A stretch of 64,000 nt of DNA from Eutreptiella sp. 'Long Island Sound 2002' (GCA_964036045.1 OZ038379.1:109322025-109386024); one strand, 5' to 3'; counted from the stretch's first letter, positions 22,194 to 34,827 are shown. Translations and numbers: made by a program. The notes: generated from the sequence alone by a model not told the origin.

Positions 22194-22766
22194 GATGATG
22201 AGAGATGTGGGACCACGTGTCTAATACTGACCACTTCCGAGACATTCCTTGATCTTGACGTGTCCTCAAGTCTAACGTGAAGCCGTTTTAGCGGTCGTGG
22301 CCCAAATGGAGGCGGCCACCGAAGGGGTCAAGAAGGAAGCACTTGCAAAAGGGTAAACCCTTCATGCGGTCATGACAGAAATCAGGCAGGCCACGTGGTT
22401 GCGATTTAGAGTGCAGAGTGACACTGGGCGTGCAACTGAGTACCCGATCGTGGCTTGGATGAATCAAAATCTTGACACACCAGAGATGAGTGAACGAAAT
22501 CCACACGGCATGCAGGAAGCATTGTGAGGAGAGTGTACGTTCCAGAGTGTTCGCATTTTTTTCGATGCGTGGCACAATACCTTGCGAGATGATGCTTCGC
22601 GAATGGAGAGATGAAATCGCATCGAGAACTAGCATCCTGCTAAACAGATCATACCGTGGGTATTGAGAGGAGTGAGGACGAAGGGAATCCGTATCTCTGA
22701 GTAGTGACATAGTGAAGACATTGAGAACTGGATGAGAGAAAGAGTGTGGGTGGTTGGGGAGTCATT
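22194..22766 (-). other. LINE-a region between ORF1 and ORF2
   Basis: About 570 bp. It contains a 140-codon minus-strand frame (22288-22710) with no recognisable motif and unremarkable composition. I would not call it a gene. Such spacing is longer than in most two-ORF LINEs. Confidence 0.45.
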
Positions 22767-22993
22767 GGGGCTTAGCCACGTTCAATCGCTCATTGATGAA
22801 GCGCAGTTGTTTCTCGGAGCCAAATTCTTTGGCGGCCAAGAGTGTGGCTTCCCATTTAGAAGTGGCATGGTCTTTCACAATTGAATCAATGATGTTTTGT
22901 TTTTTCAAGAGGCTGGGCGAGCCGGATGTGAAAGTGATTCCTTGAACTTTTTCTTGGTGTGCTAGGATACTGGATCCCAGGTTTTGAAAGAGC
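22767..22993 (-). pseudogene. LINE-a ORF1, C-terminal piece
   Basis: An open frame of ~75 codons enters from the element B border and ends at a stop: LFQNLGSSILAHQEKVQG, then KKQNIIDSIVKDHATSKWEA, then KQLRFINERLNVAKPQ. Helical, basic and protein-like. Across element B the frame can be joined to RPLFNDLRADTTL at 34784-34820 if one copy of AGAGC is kept, which would restore a continuous ORF1 C-terminus. No domain recognised. Confidence 0.5.
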
Positions 22994-25268
22994 TGAAGCC
23001 GGTTCGGACCCCCGTGGCCATCTTTGGGTCACTTGGGGTGTGTATCTATGTGCCGGCAAGCCGCCATTGGCTGATATCATACTCTCCCATCCACCTGGCC
23101 TAACCAGATGTGATAGTGTGATAGGTTTGGCCATTCCGGCTATGAGCGGCCATATTCAGTACCGAGGCGCCGCCAGCTGAGATTTATATATCAGAATATC
23201 AGGAATCAACAGGGTTTTTGTATCATAATGTTTCCGTATTTTTTCCGCCTTCCGTTCTGATTGTCAATGTATCGGCGACTGTCAGTTGGCTCGCGATTTT
23301 GCGGTAACCGATTGGTTAACTGTTATTTACAGATATTTTGGCGGAAACCCCGCTGAAGGGTCGGATTTCATCAGTAAAGGGTTCGTTCCTTCCGCAACTT
23401 TCATATTATACACTCGCAAAGTGAATCTGATTTTTTCAGACTTTCAGAATCGGATTTTCGACTTCGACATCGCCGCACTTGATATGACGAATCTCCAGTG
23501 GTCATACATTTTTCCCCGATCACGAATGAACCTTCCTTTTGTTGTGCCCTTCATTTTGCCTGGAGATATAGTCGAAACAAAAGTGATTCGTGAGGCCACT
23601 TTGAAGAATCATATCTACGGCTCACGGCGAGGTATACCAATTTCGAGAATCGGGTTGGAACCGCCTTGGTCTCAACGTAATCTAGGAAGCATCAAACGCC
23701 TTTGGTGTGTACACATGCCCGGTGTAGCAAGGGATAAGGGCCAGGAGGGTAGAAAGTGGTTTACAACTCTTGAGCCATGCAACCGAATATTTTACGGTGA
23801 CTTTCGAGTGTACCGCATAAGTGTTGGGGTTGCATAGATACTTTCCTTAGGTTCCTACGTATTTTTAACGTGAAGTTATGACCATGGAGGGGCATGGCAT
23901 ACCATGGTGGGAGCCAATTTTAAGGGCTATGTGTGATATTGGTAGTATATGTCTTGATATGCTCACGCCCATGTTATATATCTTCGTGTGGCCGAAGAGA
24001 TGGGGAGCCACACGTGACAAGGGCTTTGCCCATGTCCCAATTGTGGAATTCAAAGCGCTAGACTAAGTCTACCGCGTATGTATTGCTCATGGTATGTTTG
24101 GCAAAGAGATCCATGAGTGCACTCCCATTTTCATGGGGCATGTAGATATGAGTGGCGAAGGTATCTCCATGCGCCCGATTGGGGATCCAAGTGAGGGCTT
24201 TGTTCGCAAATGGTTCCAATCATTTGTATATTGAACCATGCGCGGATATCATGGGTGAGCATAGAGATGTACTATCATGACCACTTTGTGTTTGGACATA
24301 TTTTCATGTTTTTGACATCATTTTATGCTCATTTTTGTATTTTATGTGCTCAACTGGTCGGCTAACAGTAAAGTGCCTAGAGATGCGTGAACTATGGTAT
24401 GTTGCTTATATGTTGGCATATGCTTCGCTGTTGTACCTCACCATATGCCGGATCACGTGGTCACTTTGGCTTGGCACACGAGGACTCACAAAATTAGGTC
24501 TCAAACTCATGAGCTGACTTGTGAAGCATGTCATGTACATAACCGGAGGGGTTTCGAAGCCAATGATGGGATATTCTTGGGCATCGACCTTTGGTCTATA
24601 TCACCCTTGTATATTACTTTCCGGTTTGACACATGCATGGAGCATTTGAATATTTGCCGTATGCACTTTTGAGTATATAATGAAATTTTCGGCATTATGG
24701 TGTGATTTGCCTGATATTGCTAGGTTATGAGGTCATCTTCATGGGGCAGTTCTCCGGGCCCAATCGACTCCAAGCCCAACCAAGGTTATGTCAGGGTAAG
24801 GCATGGTCCTGAGTGCTACTCTAGGCCATGACACGCCACCTCCCCTATTGGACTAGGATATAGAGGCTTGGGAGTGAACACATTTTTGGGGTTTGTGTAG
24901 TGACTTTTGACACATGGCATTTAGCCATCTTATTTGAATGGGTTCAGGGCATCATGTTGGTGAGTCAAGGAAAGGTCTTGAGTCCAGGGAATGAGGAGTC
25001 TTGGGCTGTGATTGTGTACGGTTCCATCTTTCCCCAACTTTGCTTGATATGTGTTCATATGCCAATTTCAGGGCTTTCCTCTTTGGTGCAATTCTTGTAC
25101 GTGCCCGCCACCATGACAACCGGTGTGCTGAACGGAAGCCCGCAGTTTGGATTTGGATTGGATTGTGGATTGGGTTATTGCTGTATTTGTGGGATCTGGT
25201 TGCTGTTCAGGGTTGAAGGAGGATTATATTTTCCATATTTTTGCATTTTGGACCCTGGATTTTGAGAA
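22994..25268 (+). repeat. 5' LTR and leader of element B
   Basis: About 2.27 kb, collinear with the LTR of element A. The outer 1.17 kb recurs inverted at 33593-34767 and an inner piece recurs directly at 34828-35220. It contains a 184-codon open frame (23286-23837) of which the first 60 or so codons are also open in the other two copies. The precise LTR/leader border and primer-binding site are not clear. Confidence 0.65.
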
Positions 25269-28200
25269 ATGCAATCGCTGATCAGGAGCAAGTCAGCAGG
25301 GGTGACAGGCGGAAGGGGTACAGCAGGGGCCGGTCCTGGTAGGGACCTTCTTTATGGTAGCAGAGGAGTACCTGCCCCCTACCGCCGCACCGGGGACTTG
25401 GGCCCTCATGAGCCCTGCCCAAGGACGCCCCGGGTGCAGATCATGGAGTCTGTCGAGTCAACGCCGGACTGGGAAGCCCGAGAAGAGCGAAGATGCTCGG
25501 AACAGAGAGCCCTTGCAGGACATGGGCTGGACATGGAGGACCTGGCCTCCATGTGCGAAAGGCAATGCCGCAAGGCTTGCAATCTCCGCTCCGCTGCGGA
25601 GGAGTTGGAGGAGACTGGTAGCAATGGCAGAGCTCGGCGTTACCGGAAGCGCGGGTCCCCAAAACACGCGGCGGAAGCCAGGGCGATGGAGACGGATCCC
25701 ACCCTGGTCAGGCTGTGGTCAGCCACAGATTCTGAGGGGCACTCCGAGGGCTATCGGACAGCTTATGAGCACCCTTCGGAGTCGGAGGAGATCGCCAGAC
25801 CGCCCACAAGGGCGAACACGGCTCCAGAACCCAGCCTGGAGCATGACGCCGAGGCGTTGGAGAGGCCTGCCAGAGCCAGAATGGCGCCTGTGGCCCGGCA
25901 CGCGGAGCCAACGCGGGATAGCATGGGCGACACACCCATGGCGGAGGAGTCCGAGGCGCCGGGAACCGTGGGATGCGCCGGTTCTGGTGGAAGGCACGTT
26001 GAGTGCCACTGCGAGCACATATCCTTCCTCATCGGCAAGTACCCAAAGATGGGGATGGACGCCATCGTGCAGCACCTCGACCGCCTGGACAACGCGAAGG
26101 ACGGTCTAGAGGAGGACGTCGCGGGGATCCTGGATGACCAGTCGGCAGCGGAGAGAGACATGGCGGAGCTGCGAGCGGAACAGGACCGGTACCAGGAGAA
26201 TCTGGAGCTGGCCCTGCAGAAGCAGCAGCGAGTGTGGACAGCCTCCTCCACCTGGTGGAGGACATGTCGGGACGCCTGAAAAGGCTACAGGAGTTACAAC
26301 CCCTCGCCTCGGGTCCGGAGCTCCCGGCAAAGCCTGCAGCGGCAGAGCTGGTGGAGCGGGTTAAGACCCTCAGGAGAGCCATGGATAAACCCATGGGAGG
26401 CCCTGCAGAGGCACCTTACGCGCCTCCGCGTGTTGACCCGGGTGCGCTGCCGTTTGTTCCCATGTTCAGCGAATCCGTAATGCTCGGGGAGCAAACGGCA
26501 CCGGCTGGGTCCATGCGGGAAGGGCGCGCAACCACGGACCCGAGGAGCCCGACGGTACAGATGTCCCATGCCGCCCAGGATCCACCGACCACTACGGCTG
26601 CCCATGCAGTCTATGCGGAAGAGGAGATCCAGAGCCAGACCATGCAGGGGCGAACCATGGGAAGCGCCGACGGACATGGTCGAGGCCACCCAGGCGGAAA
26701 CCTGTGGGTGAAGGACCCCAATACGGGGATATGGACAGCCGGTGGAGCAAGTCCTTCCCGCATTTCAAACCCCATGGGTTCAGGCCCAACTGGACCGCAC
26801 TCCATGGAGGAGAGGGATGTACGGGGAGTGTACTCACACCCCCCGGCCACAGGTGGTATCCGTCTTGGTGGAGTGGTGGCTGCGGACGTTGGAGACGCCA
26901 TCAGGATTGACGACCTCAGGGGAATCAAGATCTCCTACTAGGATGGCAACCCCTCCAAGCTGGATGACTTCATCCTGGATTGGGAGGACTTCGCCGAGGA
27001 GGTCGTCGGCAAGATGAAGGGGGCGCCAAGGGACAAGTGGGTACGTCGGACATTCCAACACCGGCTGGTGCAGGACCTGAAGGAGGAGCTCAGGGATCAG
27101 ATCCGCGAGGGAGTGATCCAGACCGAGCAAGCCTGCCTCCAGTGGCTGGAGGACGAAGAGCGAGTGGACGCCCCCAACCAGAAGTTGGAGGATTTGTGGT
27201 CCATTCCGCTGCCGCTGGAGCGCGGGGAACTGAAGGGTCCGAGAATGGAATCGGTACATCCGCAAATACCGAAGAAGCCTCAAGCTGGTGGAAGACTGGA
27301 ATGAGGCCAGCGAGATCCGACACCTGCTGAAGGACGTCCTCCCCGGGCACTGGAAGAGAAGAGTGGAGGATGAGGAGAACAAGAGAGCAAAGAAGCGCGT
27401 GGCCGTACGGATCATGGCATCGGAGGACACCCACGCCGGAATAATGGAGTTCTTCCGGCGAAACACCGGCGAACCCAGCCGAATGTTGGGGTTGAAGAAC
27501 GCCGTCTACGTGAAGGTATTCGGTGACACCATGGGGCAAAGGCTGATGCGCCTCAACAACGTGGAGTGGAGGCGCGGAGAGCCGCTGAGGATGCAGGTCA
27601 TCCTCGCCCGCATGAGCCTGGACGAGATCGTGAAGTACATCACGGTGGAGCTGAAGCTCAACGCCAAGAACGAGGCCCACGTGCAGGATCGACAAGGCCC
27701 AGGACATCGAGGTCATCGAGAAGATCGCCACCAGCGAGAGGTCAAGGGGGACACGGTCGGCACCGCGGAGGAGAGGAGTGGAAGCGGCCAAGATCTCTGG
27801 ACCCCGACCACCCCAGAGGATCATGAAGAAGCCCACTTCTTCGCGTTCGTAGCGCACAACATGAAGGAGAATGGGCAGGACAGGTCCAGGTGGAACCGCC
27901 TGGACCCCAGGAACAAGAACCGCAAACAAGAACCGCGGAGGATCGGGAACCCGCCGCTCTCGTTCCGCGAGTACACATCGCAGCACACGGGTTGCTGGGT
28001 CTGCTACGGCAAGGGGAAAAACCATGCACATAACCACCCGCATTGCAAGGTACATGAGGAGGACAAGAAGACCTACTTCGCCGCCCATCCCGACAGGAAG
28101 CCCAAGGAGCAACGAATTGCTGATTGGAAGGCAAAGGGCGGAGACGGTGGAAAAGGCCAAGGAAAGGGCCAAGAGAAAGGCGGAGAAAAAGGCGACGGTG

Positions 28201-28349
28201 GAGGACCCGGCCCAGACCGACGCGTGAGGTCGATCGAGGAGGTTGCTGAGGACATGTTGAGGACGTTGGAGGAAGTCAAAGCCCAGCAGCGTGGTGGACA
28301 AAGTCTGAGCAGATCGCAGCAGGAGGGAGCTGCGGCCGGCCATGTCTAG
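25269..28349 (+). pseudogene. Element B gag, broken
   Basis: Homologous to the gag of A: polar N-terminal half with a Glu/Gln-rich probable coiled coil (ERDMAELRAEQDRYQ), capsid-like helical region, and a CCHC-like knuckle GCWVCYGKGKNHAHNHPHC followed by a Gly/Lys-rich tail. Lesions: a one-base deletion near 26233 (A has GAGTGGTGG, B GAGTGTGG), TAG at 26939-26941 where A reads CAC/TAC context, and a one-base gain near 27236. The final UAG at 28347-28349 is different in kind: A has it too, and protease continues in the same frame. Confidence 0.8.
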
Positions 28350-28382
28350 AGGAGCCCCCACGGGGGTGGGACCTCGGAGGTC
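28347..28382 (+). promoter_or_regulatory. Candidate gag-pol stop-readthrough signal, element B
   Basis: UAG, 7-nt spacer AGGAGCC, stem CCCAC / GTGGG with loop GGGG, then palindrome GACCTCGGAGGTC. The same elements occur in A although the two copies differ at many other places and share few stops. The frame stays open from gag through this point into protease, except for the UAG itself. Confidence 0.5.
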
Positions 28383-29720
28383 TCTCCTCCGAAAATCAGT
28401 GGAATCCCAGAGAAAACAAAGGCACATCGGGTGCCAAAGAAGGCTCCAGAAGAGCCAAAACCACTGAGTTTTGCTACTCCCAACCCCTGGAGCGCCCTGC
28501 CAAGGGAAGCTTATGTGGGCAAGGGACGTGGCAAGAAGGAAGGAGCGACCACGGAGAGCCCCGTGGACGGGCAACACCAGCCCAAGATCTACACCATCCG
28601 TGACCATACCCTCGAAGTCCTGATGCACCCGGATGTGCTAGAGTTGCATGCCGTGAGAGTCGTCCATACACCGCATGGTGACGAGCGGCAGTTGCACTTG
28701 AAGGTGCGTGTACGGTGCGGACAAGAGGAGTTGGTGGTGGATGTTTTGGTGGATACGGGTGCCCAGGTGAGCCTGGTCCGGAGAGGGTTGTTCAAGGAGG
28801 AATCCCTGCAGCCCAGCCGTAGGCCGGTGCGCGTGAAGGTGGCCAATGGAGAGATTATGGGTGGTGGTACCCATGAGGCCACTATCAGCAAGGAATTCTG
28901 GGAGCATGAGCGCTTGAACCGCCCTGATTTGGCAAACAGAAGCACTCTGTCCGGGAACTTCTATGTGGCCGACATTACAGATTGGGATATGATCATGGGG
29001 TATGACTTCATGGTGGCAAATGCCATTGGAGCCCTTCCCCATCGCGCAACACTGGTCCGGGAGGACGATGAATGCCTCACACAGCTGTCCACGGATTATG
29101 CATGCGGATCATCCCAATGGAATGCTGAGGAAGAGGATCGGATCGTCCGAGCGGTACAAGCTGTTGGTGCCAAGTCCAAAGGAGACCGCGGAGTTCAGCT
29201 CACGGAGTATGGAATGGCGCCGCAGGTGTATGACAGGATGATCCAGACGCTGGGAGGCGAAGCGCCCGAGACCGACGTCTTTGCTTCCCGGGATGCCCCA
29301 CCTTTGGGGAAGTGTAGGAGGCATTGGCATCGAGGAGACTCAGCCTGGCACGGGCATTGGGGTTTGAAGGAGTGGGGGCCCATGTATTGGCATGGCTCCC
29401 TGGACAGTACCAGACGTACGGTGGAGAAGATCGTCGCGGATAGGGCGAAGGGGATCCTGGTCATAACCGGCATAGGATCCACCCCATGTCCGCTGGAGGG
29501 TCTCAAGTCGACGCTGGACTCCATCACCCTGAACAAGATGTCATTCGAGCCAGAGGAGGAGCTGTTTATCGATGCCAAGGGTGTATCAATGCCCTCCCCG
29601 GGTCAAGCGTGGGGTACCAAGGCTTTCCTGGTGGATGGGGCGCAAGTCCAGCCCACGGGTGATGAGGCATTCATCCATAGGGTTGGGGCGGTGCCCATGA
29701 AGGTCATGTTTGAGCCCTAG
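28350..29720 (+). pseudogene. Element B protease and FAS domain
   Basis: An uninterrupted stretch of ~450 codons after the gag UAG. An ~130-residue basic leader precedes the protease active site VDVLVDTGAQVSLV; GGGTHEA and IMGYDFMV follow. About 170 residues later is ETDVFASRDAPPLGKCRRHW, WGPMYWHGS and GILVITG, the A/B version of the FAS domain, which lacks the NPPF motif. It ends with TAG at 29718-29720 where A has AAG (Lys), so this stop is a lesion of B. RT continues in the same frame after it. Confidence 0.8.
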
Positions 29721-31823
29721 GAGGGGACGGATCAGCCAATGGATGGCATTGACGTCCTGTCCCACGCCGAGATCGACGACGTTATCAACTACATGCGGAT
29801 GGGGATGCACGACCGTGTGGCAGCCAAGAAGAGGCGGGCCATGGTCACATCTCCGCATTGGTGGAATGACAAGATGTTGGTCACCGGCAAGTACGAGAAG
29901 GATGAGTTCGTGGCGAGGGTCATGGATCACATCGCGGACCAATACGATGGTCCGGTTGGGTCGGACCCGCCAACGTGGGATTTTTCAAGAATTGGGGCCG
30001 ATGGCGACAAGAACCAGGCCGACGCCGCAAATTTCCGAAGATTATCGGCGGGAAGTGCATCCCACGACAATGAAGACGGCATATCGGACGAGGAGAAGTC
30101 GGATTCCGACCCGGAAGAGGCCTATACCGCAGTGCGGTCGGTTGTATCGATACCGAAGCAAGCGGCTGAAGAGGCCCAGGAGAACCAGAAGGTCGCCGAG
30201 CTGAAGGAGAGGCTGATCAATGCCTATCCGCGGCTATTCAGTGGCCTCGCCAACAAGAACCCTCCAGATCGTGGGAGGTTTGGTACAGCGAAGATCAAGC
30301 TGAAGCGGAACCCCAAGATCTATCGTCATCGGGAGTACCAACTTCAGGGCGATCGGGCCGAGGCCATGAAGAAGTTGTTGGCCGAGTTCATTGAGCGGGG
30401 CTGGATCGAACCCTCCGACAGTGAGTGGGCCAGCCCTGCCTTTATCGTGCGCAAGAAGGAAAAGGGCGAGTGGAGGTTGGTGGTGGATTACAGGGGTTTG
30501 AACGAGCAAACCGAGCACGACTCGTACTCGCTTCCTCTGATCGACACCATCCTCCAAAAGCAACAGAAGAAGCGGATCTTTACGGTGTTAGACCTGAAAC
30601 ACGGCTATCACCAGATGCCGCTACACCCGGACTCCAGGCCCTGCACAGCGATGTCGACGCCGCTGGGGCCCATGCAGTGGAAAGTGGTGCCTATGGGCGC
30701 CAAGAATGGCAACTCCGCTTTCCAGCGCATGATGGAGGACCTACTCGGTCCTGTCCGGGACTGTGCCGATCCCTTTGTGGATGACATCATCATCGGGTCC
30801 GGCACAGAGAACATGACTGAGGACGAGCTCATCGAGGCGCATGAGAGGGATCTGCGCCGAGTGCTCAGCGAGCTGGACAAGCACAACATGGTGTGCAAGC
30901 CCACCAAAGCCTCACTCTTTGTGAAGGAAGTGGAGTTCGCGGGTCACGTGGTTGGTCACGGGCAACGCTGTCCCATGCCTGGGAAGCTGGCGTCCCTGCA
31001 CCACTGGGAGAAGCCCCAGACCATCAGCGAACTCCGATCCTTCATGGGGTTCTGCAACTACTATTCGGGCTATGTCCGGATGTAGGCAGAACTGTCGAGG
31101 CCGCTGCACAAGATGCTGCAGGTGAGCAAGTTCGATGGCCGGAAGGGGAGCAGGAAGAAGCTTGCCTGGACCCCTGAGGCCGAAGATGCGTTCAGCCGCC
31201 TGAAGGAGCGACTCCTGGGGCAGCCGGGGCTATTTCTGGTGAACTCGGACAAGGGATTCGTGCTACGGACGGACGCCTCGGACTATGCTGTAGGGGCAGT
31301 CCTCGAGCAGATCCGGGACGACGGGTCACAGGTACTCGTGGCGTTTTGGAGTCGGATCCTGACCGAGGGCCAACGTCGAACCTGGACCGCGAGGGAGAAG
31401 GAGACGTACCCCATTGTTTGTGCGCTCAGGAAGTGGGCTGGCCACATCGGATGGCAACCGGTGGTGGTTTGTACGGACCATCAGTCCTTGCAGAGCTGGC
31501 ACAAGGAGCACGTCGACACCCCCTCGGGACCAGCGGCAAGGAGGGCCCGATGGCATGAGATGTTCGCCAAGTTCGACCTCAGCGTCGTGTACGTCCCGGG
31601 GAAGGACAACACTGTGGCAGATTGCCTCAGTCGATGGGCCTACCCCGCGGGCAAGGCTTGGATGGACATATCCAGCCATCGGGACGCCGAGGAGACCGAG
31701 GAGGCCAAGCGCATCATCGAATTGGAGAAGGCCATGGAGCAAGAGGGGGTCAAGTGCTTTGTGGTGATGGCAGACCGTACGGACCTGGCCAAGTTCCGGG
31801 GCGCCCGCGTCCAAGCTATTTGA
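29721..31823 (+). pseudogene. Element B reverse transcriptase and RNase H
   Basis: Ty3 RT: WRLVVDYRGLNEQT, FTVLDLKHGYHQMPL (motif A Asp), MQWKVVPMGAKNGNSAFQRM (motif B), DPFVDDIIIG (motif C, FVDD). Then ELRSFMGFCNYYSGYVRM and RNase H: LRTDASDYAVGAVLEQ, AREKETYPIV, VCTDHQSL and KDNTVADCLSRW, with the acidic catalytic residues present. TAG at 31083-31085 probably replaces a Tyr codon between RT and RNase H, and TGA at 31821-31823 ends the frame. RT copies the element RNA; RNase H removes the RNA strand. Confidence 0.85.
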
Positions 31824-33392
31824 GAGGAAACCCTCGATCAATGGATGGTGGCCCCTGTAGAGCTAGTCAGGTCGGTGCTCACAGAGGACTGGTCGGATGA
31901 CTATGCGGCATCCGAGCACTGGAGCAAGTACTGGAATGCCGTGAGCGCCCCGTCGGTGACGAATGGCCTGAGGGCTTGACCGAGGATGCGGACAAACTGT
32001 TCCTCAAGGACAAGCTATTGGTCCCAGAGAATCGAATGGAGGAGCTCATTGACCACTGGCATAACGCCCAGCTCATGCATCCTGGTCGGGACAAGATGCA
32101 GCAGGACCTGGAGTGGCGCTTCAAGTTCCCACTGGGGTACTACGCCCTCCTGGACAAGTACTGCAGCAACTGCGCCGTGTGTCTGGCCACCAAGAGCCCC
32201 AACCACTCCACGGCTGGCAACCCGGGGTACACGGCTATACCGGAAGCCCCTATGCGGTCCGTGGCCATGGATGTGTTCGCCACGCCCGAGGTCACAGTGG
32301 ACGGAGAGACCTACGACTGTGTCATCCTGGCAGTGGATAGGCGCAGCGGGTATATGGTGGCGGTCCCGGGCAAGAAGTCCACGAAGAGGGACAAGAGGAC
32401 AAGCATGGAGTGGGTCTGCAGGCCAAGACCGTCGCTAATGCCATGATCAGGCATTGGCTGTCATCTGCAGCGATCGGGGCAGTCAATTAGTGGGGACGTG
32501 GTTCAAGACGATGTGCAAGCACATTGGGATTCGGCACGCCAAGACCGTGGCGTACCACAGCCGGTCAAATGGCCGGGCTGAGGTGGCCGGGCGGCAGATG
32601 TTCGAGAAGTTCCGCCAGCTGCACACTGACGAACCGGGCCGGAACTGGTATCATTCACTGTGGAGAGTACTCCAGGCGTACCACGACCTTCCGGGACCCA
32701 CTGGACTGTCGCCCCGTCGCATCCTGTTCCTACGGGATGGAGTGTCACGCACTCTCCCGTGGTTGAACCATGGCAAAGTGGCCCGGGATGCGAACGCTAT
32801 GATGGCTGAGGCGGACGACACGGTGGCCAAGGTGGGCAAAGCACTTCAGGATGAGCATGAGAAGAGGGCCAAGTACTTCAAGCAGGGAAAAGTCCAGAAA
32901 TATGCTCTCAAAGACACCGTATTGGTGGAGCGGCACCACAAGGATGTGCTGTCCAGGCATCGGCAGGCGTCCTGGTATGTGCCGGGGGTAATCGTGCTGA
33001 AGGTCGGGCAGGATGTGTATGCGGTTCGTGTGGGGGATAACAAGATCCTGGACCGCGACCACACCCAGCTTCGTCCCCGAGCACGAGACCCCAGCGGACG
33101 TCCCGTCACCTTCGAGTTCACGGCCGGCGATGTGGACTCGGACGACGAGGGTGAGGACAACGACTTCACCGCCGAGAGGATCCTGACGGACAAGCCGGAC
33201 CCGAGGACGCCTGGGGGGAGGCTTTACAAAGTCTGTTGGAAGGGATTCGCCGCCTCCAGAGATTCGTGGGAACCTCCGAGCAGTTTTGTGCCGAGGTATA
33301 CCACGGTCTGGATGGAGTATCTGAAGAAAAAGAACATTTCTTTGGATGTCAAGGACATGTTGGTCCATTTGGTGGCTGCAGTAGCACCGTAA
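31824..33392 (+). pseudogene. Element B integrase with chromodomain
   Basis: A frameshift near 31955 precedes the zinc domain (DHWHNAQLMHPGRDK, CSNCAVCLATK). The core has AMDVFATP and VILAVDRRSGYMVAV, a second break with small deletion at about 32420-32455, then ICSDRGSQLVGTWF and SNGRAEVAGRQMFEK, so the D, D and E residues are visible. The C-terminal chromodomain (AERIL, RLYKVCWKGFAASRDSWEP, YLKKKN) marks a chromovirus-type element; such domains direct insertion to marked chromatin. The last ~310 codons are open to the natural stop. Confidence 0.85.
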
Positions 33393-33592
33393 TGGATCCC
33401 CCTTGGCGTTTTTGTTTGTTTTTGTGCTTGGGAGACAGGTGAGGGCGTTCATCCGGGGACTTTTGGGCCTTGATTGGCCATATACCCCCTTCACTCGATC
33501 TCCACATATATATTTCATTATGGTATACTTATTTAGGTCAACCGACGATGTTTCTCTATCTTTGATCCCGTTGGTCCATGTTGTAGATCAAC

Positions 33593-34767
33593 ATGGAGAT
33601 ACCTTCACCACTCATATCTACATGCCCCATGAAAATGGGAGTGCACTCATGGATCTCTTTGCCAAACATACCATGAGCAATACATACGCGGTAGACTTAG
33701 TCTAGCGCTTTGAATTCCACAATTGGGACATGGGCAAAGCCCTTGTCACGTGTGGCTCCCCATCTCTTCGGCCACACGAAGATATATAACATGGGCGTGA
33801 GCATATCAAGACATATACTACCAATATCACACATAGCCCTTAAAATTGGCTCCCACCATGGTATGCCATGCCCCTCCATGGTCATAACTTCACGTTAAAA
33901 ATACGTAGGAACCCAAGGAAAGTATCTATGCAACCCCAACACTTATGCGGTACACTCGAAAGTCACCGTAAAATATTCGGTTGCATGGCCCAAGAGTTGT
34001 AAACCACTTTCTACCCTCCTGGCCCTTATCCCTTGCTACACGGGGCATGTTTACACACCAAAGGCGTTTGATGCTTCCTAAATTAAGTTGAGACCAAGGC
34101 AGTCCAACCCAATTCCTGAAATTGGTATACCTCGCCGTGAGCCGGAGATATGATTCTTCAAAGTGGCCTCACGAATCTCTTTTGTTTCGACTATATCTCC
34201 AAGCAAAATGAAGGGCACAACAAAAGGAAGGTTGACTCGTGATCATGAAAAATGTATGACCACTCGAGATTCGTCATATCAAGTGCGGCGATGTCGAAGT
34301 CGAAAATCCGATTCTGAAAGTCTGAAAAAATCGGATTAACTTTGCGAGTGTATATCATGAAAGTTGCGGAAGGAACGAACCCTTTACTGATGAAATCCGA
34401 TCCTTCAGCGGGGTTTCCGCCAAAATATCTGTAAATAACAGTTAACCAATGGGTTACCGCAAAATCGCGAGCCAACTGACAGTCGCCGATACATTGACAA
34501 TCAGAACGGAAGGCGGAAAAATTACGGAAACATTATGATAAAAAAACCCTGTTGTTTCCTGATATTCTGATGTATGAATCTCAGCTGGCGGCGCCTCGGT
34601 ACTGAATAAGGCCGCTCATAGCCGGAATGGCCAAACCTACCACACTATCACATCGGGTTAGGCCAGGTGGATGGGAGAGTATGATATCAGCCAATGGCGG
34701 CTTGCCGGCACATAGATACACACCCCAAGTGACCCAAAGATGGCCACGGGGGTCCGAACCGGCTTCA
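33593..34767 (-). repeat. Inverted copy of the outer LTR of element B
   Basis: Near-identical, in reverse, to 22994-24173; the frame encoding MTMEGHGIPWWEPILRAM is identical in both. It ends exactly at the LTR terminus (GGCTTCA, complement of TGAAGCC). The inner junction ends at GGTATCTCC, after which the two copies differ completely. With the left LTR it gives element B inverted 1.17-kb arms. Confidence 0.85.
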
Positions 34768-34827
34768 CCCCCCTTCTCAGAGCGTTGTATCCGCTCGCAA
34801 GTCATTGAAGAGAGGACGGGAGGACCT

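Larger units (their letters stand above)
22994..34778 (+). mobile_element. Ty3-type LTR retrotransposon B with rearranged 3' end
   Basis: Starts with TGAAGCCGGTTCGG and contains LTR, gag, protease, RT, RNase H, integrase and chromodomain in order. AGAGC flanks it at 22989-22993 and 34779-34783, a plausible 5-bp target duplication. The 3' end is odd: instead of a direct LTR copy there is ~200 bp of unassigned sequence (33393-33592), then an inverted copy of the outer 1.17 kb of the LTR, then 11 bp. Coding lesions (at least eight) make it inactive. It sits in ORF1 of LINE-a. Confidence 0.75.

Noticed and set aside
22994-34767. Element B as a DNA transposon with 1.17-kb terminal inverted repeats
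   Set aside because: The interior is a complete Ty3 gag-pol and the left arm is collinear with the LTR of element A. The inverted arm is better seen as a rearranged LTR.
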